64,000 bases of DNA, from the NCBI RefSeq assembly GCF_040115645.1, contig NW_027096037.1, positions 310,001-374,000 on the forward strand, read 5' to 3'. Position numbers and translations under genes: made by a program. Below are positions 22,850 through 36,515 of this stretch, in pieces. This stretch comes from Euwallacea fornicatus. Lineage: Eukaryota > Arthropoda > Insecta > Coleoptera > Curculionidae. How positions within the stretch are numbered: the stretch's first letter is position 1; each line of letters begins with the position of its first letter. The notes under the pieces were generated by a model. It made no database searches, was not told the origin of the DNA, and was given only the letters and a program-made list of their open reading frames with translations.

Positions 22850-24602
22850 AGGCCTTTAAGATTCACAACACATCAAATTTGCATCTAGTTGAATTTCCAA
22901 GAAAAATAGTACTTTGAGTACTCGAACTCACAACTTTTGGGGCTTTTCAAATACTGAAACTCGATAACTACGGACAATTAGTACCAAATTCCTTAAACAA
23001 AGTGTCAAATTAATCAGCTCTACGAGGCCTTTAAGATTCACAACACATCAACTTTGCATCTAGTTGAATTTCCAAGAAAAATAGTACTTTGTGTACTCGA
23101 ACCCACAACTTTTATGACTTTTCAAACTCTGAAACTCGATAACTACGGACAATTAGTACCAAATTCCTTAAACAAAGTGTCAAATTAATCAGCTCTTCGA
23201 GGCCTTTAAAATGTCACAACACATCATCTTTGCATCTTGATGAATTTCCAAGAAAAATAGTACTTTGTGTACTCGAACACACAACTTTTGGGGCTTTTCA
23301 AATACTGAAACTCGATAACTACGGACAATTAGTACCAAATTCCTTAAACAATGTGTCAAATTAATCAGCTATACGAGGCCTTTAAGATTCACAACTCATC
23401 ATCTTTGCATCTAGTTGAGTTTCCAAGAAAAATAGTACTTTGAGTACTCGAACCCATAACTTTTATGACTTTTCAAACTCTGAAACTCGATAACTACGGA
23501 CAATTAGTACCAAATTCCTTAAACAATGTGTCAAATTAATCAGCACTACGAGGCCTTTAAGATTCACAACACATCAAATTTGCATCTAGTTGAATTTCCA
23601 AGAAAAATAGTACTTTGAGTACTCGAACTCACAACTTTTGGGGCTTTTCAAATACTGAAACTCGATAACTACGGAAAATGAGTACCAAATTCCTTAAACA
23701 ATGTGTCAAATTAATCAGCACTACGAGGCCTTTAAGATTCACAACACATCAAATTTGCATCTAGTTGAATTTCCAAGAAAAATAGTACTTTGAGTACTCG
23801 AACTCACAACTTTTGGGGCTTTTCAAATACTGAAACTCGATAACTACGGAAAATGAGTACCAAATTCCTTAAACAAAGTGTCAAATTAATCAGCTCTACG
23901 AGGCCTTTAAGATTCACAACACATCAACTTTGCATCTAGTTGAATTTCCAAGAAAAATAGTACTTTGTGTACTCGAACCCACAACTTTTATGACTTTTCA
24001 AACTCTGAAACTCGATAACTACGGACAATTAGTACCAAATTCCTTAAACAAAGTGTCAAATTAATCAGCTCTTCGAGGCCTTTAAAATGTCACAACACAT
24101 CATCTTTGCATCTTGATGAATTTCCAAGAAAAATAGTACTTTGTGTACTCGAACACACAACTTTTGGGGCTTTTCAAATACTGAAACTCGATAACTACGG
24201 ACAATTAGTACCAAATTCCTTAAACAATGTGTCAAATTAATCAGCACTACGAGGCCTTTAAGATTCACAACACATCAAATTTGCATCTAGTTGAATTTCC
24301 AAGAAAAATAGTACTTTGAGTACTCGAACTCACAACTTTTGGGGCTTTTCAAATACTGAAACTCGATAACTACGGAAAATGAGGACCAAATAACTTAAAC
24401 AATGTGTCAAATTAATCAGCTCTGCGAGGCCTTTAAAATGTCACAATACATCATCTTTGCATCTAGTTGAATTTCCAAGAAAAATAGTACTTTGTGTACT
24501 CGAACCCACAACTTTTGGGACTTTTCAAATACTGAAACTCGATAACTACGGAAAATGAGGACCAAATTCCTTAAACAAAGTGTCAAATTAATCAGCACTA
24601 CG
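22850..24602 (+). repeat. Ten-unit mosaic with a 5-unit internal repeat
   Basis: The pair CATCAAC/CCCAC/ATGAC unit plus X-like unit (GGGGC, ACAATTAG) occurs from 23025 and again from 23901, spacing 876 bp. Between them are GAGTTTCC/CCCATAAC and GAGTACTC units. It ends with the CCAAATAACTT/CTCTGCG marker and a 176-bp CACAATACAT unit. Confidence 0.85.
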
Positions 24603-26355
24603 AGGCCTTTAAGATTCACAACACATCAAATTTGCATCTGGTTGAATTTCCAAGAAAAATAGTACTTTGTTTACTCGAACACACAACTTTTGGGACTTTT
24701 CAAATACTGAAACTCGATAACTACGGAAAATGAGGACCAAATTCCTTAAACAAAGTGTCAAATTAATCAGCACTACGAGGCCTTTAAGATTCACAACACA
24801 TCAAATTTGCATCTAGTTGAATTTCCAAGAAAAATAGTACTTTGTGTACTCGAACTCACAAATTTTGGGACTTTTCAAACTCTGAAACTCGATAACTACG
24901 GAAAATGAGGACCAAATTCCTTAAACAAAGTGTCAAATTAATCAGCACTACGAGGCCTTTAAGATTCACAACACATCAAATTTGCATCTGGTTGAATTTC
25001 CAAGAAAAATAGTACTTTGTGTACTCGAACACACAACTTTTGGGACTTTTCAAATACTGAAACTCGATAACTACGGAAAATGAGGACCAAATTCCTTAAA
25101 CAAAGTGTCAAATTAATCAGCACTACGAGGCCTTTAAGATTCACAACACATCAAATTTGCATCTAGTTGAATTTCCAAGAAAAATAGTACTTTGTGTACT
25201 CGAACACACAACTTTTGGGACTTTTCAAATACTGAAACTAGATAACTACGGAAAATGAGGACCAAATTCCTTAAACAAAGTGTCAAATTAATCAGCTCTT
25301 CGAGGCCTTTAAAATGTCACAACACATCAAATTTGCATCTGGTTGAATTTCCAAGAAAAATAGTACTTTGTGTACTCGAACTCACAACTTTTGGGGCTTT
25401 TCAAATACTGAAACTCGATAACTACGGAAAATGAGGACCAAATTCCTTAAACAAAGTGTCAAATTAATCAGCTCTTCGAGGCCTTTAAAATGTCACAACA
25501 CATCAAATTTGCATCTGGTTGAATTTCCAAGAAAAATAGTACTTTGTGTACTCGAACCCACAACTTTTGGGACTTTTCAAATACTGAAACTCGATAACTA
25601 CGCAAAATGAGGACCAAATTCCTTAAACAAAGTGTCAAATTAATCAGCACTACGAGGCCTTTAAGATTCACAACACATCAAATTTGCATCTGGTTGAATT
25701 TCCAAGAAAAATAGTACTTTGTGTACTCGAACACACAACTTTTGGGACTTTTCAAATACTGAAACTCCATAACTACGGAAAATGAGGACCAAATTCCTTA
25801 AACAAAGTGTCAAATTAATCAGCACTACGAGGCCTTTAAGATTCACAACACATCAAATTTGCATCTGGTTGAATTTCCAAGAAAAATAGTACTTTGTGTA
25901 CTCGAACACACAACTTTTGGGACTTTTCAAATACTGAAACTCGATAACTACGGAAAATGAGGACCAAATTCCTTAAACAAAGTGTCAAATTAATCAGCAC
26001 TACGAGGCCTTTAAGATTCACAACACATCAAATTTGCATCTAGTTGAATTTCCAAGAAAAATAGTACTTTGTGTACTCGAACACACAACTTTTGGGACTT
26101 TTCAAATACTGAAACTAGATAACTACGGAAAATGAGGACCAAATTCCTTAAACAAAGTGTCAAATTAATCAGCTCTTCGAGGCCTTTAAAATGTCACAAC
26201 ACATCATCTTTGCATCTTGATGAATTTCCAAGAAAAATAGTACTTTGTGTACTCGAACACACAAATTTTGGGACTTTTCAAATACTGAAACTCGATAACT
26301 ACGGAAAATGAGGACCAAATTCCTTAAACAAAGTGTCAAATTAATCAGCACTACG
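24603..26355 (+). repeat. Block rich in CTGGTTG units
   Basis: Six of ten units carry CTGGTTG rather than CTAGTTG. Two units have AACTAGAT (25128 and 26005), losing a CpG; they mark an 877-bp (5-unit) repeat. The unit at 25479 has ACGCAAAA and that at 25655 has CTCCAT. Three 176-bp units are present (25303, 25479, 26180). Confidence 0.85.
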
Positions 26356-27055
26356 AGGCCTTTAAGATTCACAACACATCAACTTTGCATCTAGTTGAAT
26401 TTCCTAGAAATACAGTACTTTGTGTACTCGAACACACAACTTTTGGGACTTTTCAAACTCTGAAACACGATAACTACGGAAAATGAGGACCAAATTCCTT
26501 AAACAAAGTGTCAAATTAATCAGCACTACGAGGCCTTTAAGATTCACAACACATCAACTTTGCATCTAGTTGAATTTCCTAGAAATACAGTACTTTGTGT
26601 ACTCGAACACACAACTTTTGGGACTTTTCAAACTCTGAAACACGATAACTACGGAAAATGAGGACCAAATTCCTTAAACAAAGTGTCAAATTAATCAGCA
26701 CTACGAGGCCTTTAAGATTCACAACACATCAACTTTGCATCTAGTTGAATTTCCTAGAAATACAGTACTTTGTGTACTCGAACACACAACTTTTGGGACT
26801 TTTCAAACTCTGAAACACGATAACTACGGAAAATGAGGACCAAATTCCTTAAACAAAGTGTCAAATTAATCAGCACTACGAGGCCTTTAAGATTCACAAC
26901 ACATCAACTTTGCATCTAGTTGAATTTCCTAGAAATACAGTACTTTGTGTACTCGAACACACAACTTTTGGGACTTTTCAAACTCTGAAACACGATAACT
27001 ACGGAAAATGAGGACCAAATTCCTTAAACAAAGTGTCAAATTAATCAGCACTACG
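26356..27055 (+). repeat. Four identical Zc monomers in tandem
   Basis: Units at 26356, 26531, 26706 and 26881, each with CCTAGAAATACAG, GGGAC, CTCTG and AACACGAT. I found no difference between the four. This is the longest run of one variant I noticed in the window and points to a recent local amplification. Confidence 0.9.
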
Positions 27056-30000
27056 AGGCCTTTAAGATTCACAACACATCAACTTTGCATCTAGTTGAAT
27101 TTCCAAGAAAAATAGTACTTTGTGTACTCGAACCCACAACTTTTATGACTTTTCAAACTCTGAAACTCGATAACTACGGACAATTAGTACCAAATTCCTT
27201 AAACAAAGTGTCAAATTAATCAGCTCTACGAGGCCTTTAAGATTCACAACACATCAACTTTGCATCTAGTTGAATTTCCAAGAAAAATAGTACTTTGTGT
27301 ACTCGAACACACAACTTTTGGGACTTTTCAAATACTGAAACTCGATAACTACGGAAAATGAGTATCAAATTCCTTAAACAAAGTGTCAAATTAATCAGCT
27401 CTTCGAGGCCTTTAAAATGTCACAACACATCATCTTTGCATCTTGATGAATTTCCAAGAAAAATAGTACTTTGTGTACTCGAACACACAACTTTTGGGAC
27501 TTTTCAAATACTGAAACTCGATAACTACGGAAAATGAGGACCAAATTCCTTAAACAAAGTGTCAAATTAATCAGCACTACGAGGCCTTTAAGATTCACAA
27601 CACATCAACTTTGCATCTAGTTGAATTTCCAAGAAAAATAGTACTTTGTGTACTCGAACACACAACTTTTGGGGCTTTTCAAATACTGAAACTCGATAAC
27701 TACGGACAATTAGTACCAAATTCCTTAAACAATGTGTCAAATTAATCAGCTCTACGAGGCCTTTAAGATTCACAACACATCAAATTTGCATCTAGTTGAA
27801 TTTCCAAGAAAAATAGTACTTTGTGTACTCGAACACACAACTTTTATGACTTTTCAAACTCTGAAACTCGATAACTACGGACAATTAGTACCAAATTCCT
27901 TAAACAAAGTGTCAAATTAATCAGCTCTACGAGGCCTTTAAGATTCACAACACATCAAATTTGCATCTAGTTGAATTTCCAAGAAAAATAGTACTTTGTG
28001 TACTCGAACACACAACTTTTGGGGCTTTTCAAATACTGAAACTCGATAACTACGGACAATTAGTACCAAATTCCTTAAACAATGTGTCAAATTAATCAGC
28101 TCTTCGAGGCCTTTAAAATGTCACAACACATCATCTTTGCATCTTGATGAATTTCCAAGAAAAATAGTACTTTGTGTACTCGAACACACAACTTTTGGGA
28201 CTTTTCAAATACTGAAACTCGATAACTACGGAAAATGAGGACCAAATTCCTTAAACAAAGTGTCAAATTAATCAGCACTACGAGGCCTTTAAGATTCACA
28301 ACACATCAACTTTGCATCTAGTTGAATTTCCAAGAAAAATAGTACTTTGTGTACTCGAACACACAACTTTTGGGGCTTTTCAAATACTGAAACTCGATAA
28401 CTACGGACAATTAGTACCAAATTCCTTAAACAATGTGTCAAATTAATCAGCTCTACGAGGCCTTTAAGATTCACAACACATCAAATTTGCATCTAGTTGA
28501 ATTTCCAAGAAAAATAGTACTTTGTGTACTCGAACACACAACTTTTATGACTTTTCAAACTCTGAAACTCGATAACTACGGACAATTAGTACCAAATTCC
28601 TTAAACAAAGTGTCAAATTAATCAGCTCTACGAGGCCTTTAAGATTCACAACACATCAAATTTGCATCTAGTTGAATTTCCAAGAAAAATAGTACTTTGT
28701 GTACTCGAACACACAACTTTTGGGGCTTTTCAAATACTGAAACTCGATAACTACGGACAATTAGTACCAAATTCCTTAAACAATGTGTCAAATTAATCAG
28801 CACTACGAGGCCTTTAAGATTCACAACACATCAACTTTGCATCTAGTTGAATTTCCTAGAAATACAGTACTTTGTGTACTCGAACACACAACTTTTGGGA
28901 CTTTGCAAACTCTGAAACACGATAACTACGGAAAATGAGGACCAAATTCCTTAAACAAAGTGTCAAATTAATCAGCTCTTCGAGGCCTTTAAAATGTCAC
29001 AACACATCATCTTTGCATCTTGATGAATTTCCAAGAAAAATAGTACTTTGTGTACTCGAACACACAAATTTTGGGACTTTTCAAATACTGAAACTCGATA
29101 ACTACGGAAAATGAGGACCAAATTCCTTAAACAAAGTGTCAAATTAATCAGCACTACGAGGCCTTTAAGATTCACAACACATCAAATTTGCATCTGGTTG
29201 AATTTCCAAGAAAAATAGTACTTTGTGTACTCGAACACACAACTTTTATGACTTTTCAAATACTGAAACTCGATAACTACGGAAAATGAGGACCAAATTC
29301 CTTAAACAAAGTGTCAAATTAATCAGCACTACGAAGCCTTTAAGATTCACAACACATCAAATTTGCATCTAGTTGAATTTCCAAAAAAATAGTACTTTGT
29401 GTACTCGAACACACAACTTTTGGGGCTTTTCAAATACTGAAACTCGATAACTACGGACAATTAGTACCAAACTCCTTAAACAATGTGTCAAATTAATCAG
29501 CACTACGAGGCCTTTAAGATTCACAACACATCAAATTTGCATCTAGTTGAATTTCCAAGAAAAATAGTACTTTGTGTACTCGAACTCACAACTTTTGGGG
29601 CTTTTCAAATACTGAAACTCGATAACTACGGACAATTAGTACCAAATTCCTTAAACAATGTGTCAAATTAATCAGCTCTGCGAGGCCTTTAAGATTCACA
29701 ACACATCAAATTTGCATCTAGTTGAATTTCCAAAAAAATAGTACTTTGTGTACTCGAACCCACAACTTTTGGGACTTTTCAAATACTGAAACTCGATAAC
29801 TACGGAAAATGAGGACCAAATTCCTTAAACAAAGTGTCAAATTAATCAGCACTACGAGGCCTTTAAGATTCACAACACATCAACTTTGCATCTAGTTGAA
29901 TTTCCAAGAAAATTAGTACTTTGTGTACTCGAACACACAACTTTTATGACTTTTCAAACTCTGAAACTCGATAACTACGGAAAATGAGTACCAAATTCCT

Positions 30001-31260
30001 TAAACAAAGTGTCAAATTAATCAGCTCTTCGAGGCCTTTAAAATGTCACAACACATCAAATTTGCATCTGGTTGAATTTCCAAGAAAAATAGTACTTTGT
30101 GTACTCGAACTCACAACTTTTGGGGCTTTTCAAATACTGAAACTCGATAACTACGGAAAATGAGGACCAAATAACTTAAACAATGTGTCAAATTAATCAG
30201 CTCTGCGAGGCCTTTAAAATGTCACAATACATCATCTTTGCATCTAGTTGAATTTCCAAGAAAAATAGTACTTTGTGTACTCGAACCCACAACTTTTGGG
30301 ACTTTTCAAATACTGAAACTCGATAACTACGGAAAATGAGGACCAAATTCCTTAAACAAAGTGTCAAATTAATCAGCACTACGAGGCCTTTAAGATTCAC
30401 AACACATCAAATTTGCATCTGGTTGAATTTCCAAGAAAAATAGTACTTTGTGTACTCGAACACACAACTTTTGGGACTTTTCAAATACTGAAACTCCATA
30501 ACTACGGAAAATGAGGACCAAATTCCTTAAACAAAGTGTCAAATTAATCAGCACTACGAGGCCTTTAAGATTCACAACACATCAAATTTGCATCTGGTTG
30601 AATTTCCAAGAAAAATAGTACTTTGTGTACTCGAACACACATCTTTTATGACTTTTCAAATACTGAAACTCGATAACTACGGAAAATGAGGACCAAATTC
30701 CTTAAACAAAGTGTCAAATTAATCAGCACTACGAGGCCTTTAAGATTCACAACACATCAAATGTGCATCTAGTTGAATTTCCAAGAAAAATAGTACTTTG
30801 TGTACTCGAACACACAAATTTTGGGACTTTTCAAACTCTGAAACTCGATAACTACGGAAAATGAGTACCAAATTCCTTAAACAAAGTGTCAAATTAATCA
30901 GCTCTTCGAGGCCTTTAAAATGTCACAACACATCATCTTTGCATCTTGATGAATTTCCAAGAAAAATAGTACTTTGTGTACTCGAACACACAAATTTTGG
31001 GACTTTTCAAACTCTGAAACACGATAACTACGGAAAATGAGGACCAAATTCCTTAAACAAAGTGTCAAATTAATCAGCTCTTCGAGGCCTTTAAAATGTC
31101 ACAACACATCATCTTTGCATCTTGATGAATTTCCAAGAAAAATAGTACTTTGTGTACTCGAACACACAAATTTTGGGACTTTTCAAATACTGAAACTCGA
31201 TAACTACGGAAAATGAGGACCAAATTCCTTAAACAATGTGTCAAATTAATCAGCACTACG
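26881..31260 (+). repeat. 25-unit block, copy 1 (4,380 bp)
   Basis: Starts at the last of the four Zc units and runs to the next Zc unit that begins copy 2. Units 26881-27581 match 31261-31961 at offset 4,380; 28983 onward matches 32312 at 3,329; about 29490-31260 matches at 3,853. The shifts are whole-monomer losses and gains inside copy 2. Two 174-bp units with A7 (CCAAAAAAATAG) lie near 29382 and 29730. Confidence 0.9.
27406..28807 (+). repeat. 4-unit tandem duplication, 701-bp period
   Basis: X, C-like with ACAATTAG, CATCAAAT/ATGAC and CATCAAAT/GGGGC units at 27406-28106 are repeated at 28107-28807. The linker after the fourth unit differs (CTCTTCG in the first copy, CACTACG in the second), marking the exchange joints. 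This doublet is absent from copy 2 of the enclosing 25-unit block, so it either arose after that duplication or was lost there. Confidence 0.9.
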
Positions 31261-34200
31261 AGGCCTTTAAGATTCACAACACATCAACTTTGCATCTAGT
31301 TGAATTTCCTAGAAATACAGTACTTTGTGTACTCGAACACACAACTTTTGGGACTTTTCAAACTCTGAAACACGATAACTACGGAAAATGAGGACCAAAT
31401 TCCTTAAACAAAGTGTCAAATTAATCAGCACTACGAGGCCTTTAAGATTCACAACACATCAACTTTGCATCTAGTTGAATTTCCAAGAAAAATAGTACTT
31501 TGTGTACTCGAACCCACAACTTTTATGACTTTTCAAACTCTGAAACTCGATAACTACGGACAATTAGTACCAAATTCCTTAAACAAAGTGTCAAATTAAT
31601 CAGCTCTACGAGGCCTTTAAGATTCACAACACATCAACTTTGCATCTAGTTGAATTTCCAAGAAAAATAGTACTTTGTGTACTCGAACACACAACTTTTG
31701 GGACTTTTCAAATACTGAAACTCGATAACTACGGAAAATGAGTATCAAATTCCTTAAACAAAGTGTCAAATTAATCAGCTCTTCGAGGCCTTTAAAATGT
31801 CACAACACATCATCTTTGCATCTTGATGAATTTCCAAGAAAAATAGTACTTTGTGTACTCGAACACACAACTTTTGGGACTTTTCAAATACTGAAACTCG
31901 ATAACTACGGAAAATGAGGACCAAATTCCTTAAACAAAGTGTCAAATTAATCAGCACTACGAGGCCTTTAAGATTCACAACACATCAACTTTGCATCTAG
32001 TTGAATTTCCAAGAAAAATAGTACTTTGTGTACTCGAACCCACAACTTTTATGACTTTTCAAACTCTGAAACTCGATAACTACGGACAATTAGTACCAAA
32101 TTCCTTAAACAAAGTGTCAAATTAATCAGCTCTACGAGGCCTTTAAGATTCACAACACATCAAATTTGCATCTAGTTGAATTTCCAAGAAAAATAGTACT
32201 TTGTGTACTCGAACACACAACTTTTGGGGCTTTTCAAATACTGAAACTCGATAACTACGGACAATTAGTACCAAATTCCTTAAACAATGTGTCAAATTAA
32301 TCAGCTCTTCGAGGCCTTTAAAATGTCACAACACATCATCTTTGCATCTTGATGAATTTCCAAGAAAAATAGTACTTTGTGTACTCGAACACACAAATTT
32401 TGGGACTTTTCAAATACTGAAACTCGATAACTACGGAAAATGAGGACCAAATTCCTTAAACAAAGTGTCAAATTAATCAGCACTACGAGGCCTTTAAGAT
32501 TCACAACACATCAAATTTGCATCTGGTTGAATTTCCAAGAAAAATAGTACTTTGTGTACTCGAACACACAACTTTTATGACTTTTCAAATACTGAAACTC
32601 GATAACTACGGAAAATGAGGACCAAATTCCTTAAACAAAGTGTCAAATTAATCAGCACTACGAAGCCTTTAAGATTCACAACACATCAAATTTGCATCTA
32701 GTTGAATTTCCAAGAAAAATAGTACTTTGTGTACTCGAACACACAACTTTTGGGGCTTTTCAAATACTGAAACTCGATAACTACGGACAATTAGTACCAA
32801 ATTCCTTAAACAATGTGTCAAATTAATCAGCACTACGAGGCCTTTAAGATTCACAACACATCAAATTTGCATCTAGTTGAATTTCCAAAAAAATAGTACT
32901 TTGTGTACTCGAACACACAACTTTTGGGGCTTTTCAAATACTGAAACTCGATAACTACGGACAATTAGTACCAAATTCCTTAAACAATGTGTCAAATTAA
33001 TCAGCACTACGAGGCCTTTAAGATTCACAACACATCAAATTTGCATCTAGTTGAATTTCCAAGAAAAATAGTACTTTGTGTACTCGAACACACAACTTTT
33101 GGGGCTTTTCAAATACTGAAACTCGATAACTACGGACAATTAGTACCAAATTCCTTAAACAATGTGTCAAATTAATCAGCACTACGAGGCCTTTAAGATT
33201 CACAACACATCAAATTTGCATCTAGTTGAATTTCCAAAAAAATAGTACTTTGTGTACTCGAACACACAACTTTTGGGGCTTTTCAAATACTGAAACTCGA
33301 TAACTACGGACAATTAGTACCAAATTCCTTAAACAATGTGTCAAATTAATCAGCACTACGAGGCCTTTAAGATTCACAACACATCAAATTTGCATCTAGT
33401 TGAATTTCCAAGAAAAATAGTACTTTGTGTACTCGAACTCACAACTTTTGGGGCTTTTCAAATACTGAAACTCGATAACTACGGACAATTAGTACCAAAT
33501 TCCTTAAACAATGTGTCAAATTAATCAGCTCTGCGAGGCCTTTAAGATTCACAACACATCAAATTTGCATCTAGTTGAATTTCCAAAAAAATAGTACTTT
33601 GTGTACTCGAACCCACAACTTTTGGGACTTTTCAAATACTGAAACTCGATAACTACGGAAAATGAGGACCAAATTCCTTAAACAAAGTGTCAAATTAATC
33701 AGCACTACGAGGCCTTTAAGATTCACAACACATCAACTTTGCATCTAGTTGAATTTCCAAGAAAATTAGTACTTTGTGTACTCGAACACACAACTTTTAT
33801 GACTTTTCAAACTCTGAAACTCGATAACTACGGAAAATGAGTACCAAATTCCTTAAACAAAGTGTCAAATTAATCAGCTCTTCGAGGCCTTTAAAATGTC
33901 ACAACACATCAAATTTGCATCTGGTTGAATTTCCAAGAAAAATAGTACTTTGTGTACTCGAACTCACAACTTTTGGGGCTTTTCAAATACTGAAACTCGA
34001 TAACTACGGAAAATGAGGACCAAATAACTTAAACAATGTGTCAAATTAATCAGCTCTGCGAGGCCTTTAAAATGTCACAATACATCATCTTTGCATCTAG
34101 TTGAATTTCCAAGAAAAATAGTACTTTGTGTACTCGAACCCACAACTTTTGGGACTTTTCAAATACTGAAACTCGATAACTACGGAAAATGAGGACCAAA

Positions 34201-35113
34201 TTCCTTAAACAAAGTGTCAAATTAATCAGCACTACGAGGCCTTTAAGATTCACAACACATCAAATTTGCATCTGGTTGAATTTCCAAGAAAAATAGTACT
34301 TTGTGTACTCGAACACACAACTTTTGGGACTTTTCAAATACTGAAACTCCATAACTACGGAAAATGAGGACCAAATTCCTTAAACAAAGTGTCAAATTAA
34401 TCAGCACTACGAGGCCTTTAAGATTCACAACACATCAAATTTGCATCTGGTTGAATTTCCAAGAAAAATAGTACTTTGTGTACTCGAACACACAACTTTT
34501 ATGACTTTTCAAATACTGAAACTCGATAACTACGGAAAATGAGGACCAAATTCCTTAAACAAAGTGTCAAATTAATCAGCACTACGAGGCCTTTAAGATT
34601 CACAACACATCAAATTTGCATCTAGTTGAATTTCCAAGAAAAATAGTACTTTGTGTACTCGAACACACAAATTTTGGGACTTTTCAAACTCTGAAACTCG
34701 ATAACTACGGAAAATGAGTACCAAATTCCTTAAACAAAGTGTCAAATTAATCAGCTCTTCGAGGCCTTTAAAATGTCACAACACATCATCTTTGCATCTT
34801 GATGAATTTCCAAGAAAAATAGTACTTTGTGTACTCGAACACACAAATTTTGGGACTTTTCAAACTCTGAAACACGATAACTACGGAAAATGAGGACCAA
34901 ATTCCTTAAACAAAGTGTCAAATTAATCAGCTCTTCGAGGCCTTTAAAATGTCACAACACATCATCTTTGCATCTTGATGAATTTCCAAGAAAAATAGTA
35001 CTTTGTGTACTCGAACACACAAATTTTGGGACTTTTCAAATACTGAAACTCGATAACTACGGAAAATGAGGACCAAATTCCTTAAACAATGTGTCAAATT
35101 AATCAGCACTACG
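31261..35113 (+). repeat. 25-unit block, copy 2 (22 units, 3,853 bp)
   Basis: Direct tandem copy of 26881-31260 with six units missing (the region equivalent to 27757-28807) and about three units gained near 32838-33361. The gained region repeats GGGGC/ACAATTAG units that alternate A7 (174 bp) and normal forms at 32838, 33012, 33187 and 33361. The copy ends at 35113, after which the order diverges from copy 1. Confidence 0.88.
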
Positions 35114-36515
35114 AGGCCTTTAAGATTCACAACACATCAAATTTGCATCTAGTTGAATTTCCAAAAAAATAGTACTTTGTGTACTCGAACACACAACTTT
35201 TGGGGCTTTTCAAATACTGAAACTCGATAACTACGGACAATTAGTACCAAATTCCTTAAACAATGTGTCAAATTAATCAGCACTACGAGGCCTTTAAGAT
35301 TCACAACACATCAAATTTGCATCTAGTTGAATTTCCAAGAAAAATAGTACTTTGTGTACTCGAACTCACAACTTTTGGGGCTTTTCAAATACTGAAACTC
35401 GATAACTACGGAAAATGAGGACCAAATAACTTAAACAATGTGTCAAATTAATCAGCTCTGCGAGGCCTTTAAGATTCACAACACATCAACTTTGCATCTA
35501 GTTGAATTTCCAAGAAAATTAGTACTTTGTGTACTCGAACACACCACTTTTATGACTTTTCAAACTCTGAAACTCGATAACTACGGAAAATGAGTACCAA
35601 ATTCCTTAAACAAAGTGTCAAATTAATCAGCACTACGAGGCCTTTAAAATGTCACAATACATCATCTTTGCATCTAGTTGAATTTCCAAGAAAAATAGTA
35701 CTTTGTGTACTCGAACCCACAACTTTTGGGACTTTTCAAATACTGAAACTCGATAACTACGGAAAATGAGGACCAAATTCCTTAAACAAAGTGTCAAATT
35801 AATCAGCACTACGAGGCCTTTAAGATTCACAACACATCAACTTTGCATCTAGTTGAATTTCCAAGAAAATTAGTACTTTGTGTACTCGAACACACAACTT
35901 TTATGACTTTTCAAACTCTGAAACTCGATAACTACGGAAAATGAGTACCAAATTCCTTAAACAAAGTGTCAAATTAATCAGCTCTTCGAGGCCTTTAAAA
36001 TGTCACAACACATCAAATTTGCATCTGGTTGAATTTCCAAGAAAAATAGTACTTTGTGTACTCGAACTCACAACTTTTGGGGCTTTTCAAATACTGAAAC
36101 TCGATAACTACGGAAAATGAGGACCAAATAACTTAAACAATGTGTCAAATTAATCAGCTCTGCGAGGCCTTTAAAATGTCACAATACATCATCTTTGCAT
36201 CTAGTTGAATTTCCAAGAAAAATAGTACTTTGTGTACTCGAACCCACAACTTTTGGGACTTTTCAAATACTGAAACTCGATAACTACGGACAATTAGTAC
36301 CAAATTCCTTAAACAAAGTGTCAAATTAATCAGCTCTACGAGGCCTTTAAGATTCACAACACATCAACTTTGCATCTAGTTGAATTTCCAAGAAAAATAG
36401 TACTTTGTGTACTCGAACCCACAACTTTTATGACTTTTCAAACTCTGAAACTCGATAACTACGGACAATTAGTACCAAATTCCTTAAACAAAGTGTCAAA
36501 TTAATCAGCTCTACG
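35114..36515 (+). repeat. Eight-unit mosaic with repeated marker units
   Basis: Holds an A7 unit, the CCAAATAACTT/CTCTGCG marker twice (about 35427 and 36127) and a unit with ACACCACTTTT (near 35541). It contains an unusual unit at about 35640 in which CACTACG is followed by the 176-bp AAAATGTC form. The same ACACCAC and 176-bp combination recurs near 46572-46680, so the stretch was copied about 11 kb away. Confidence 0.85.
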
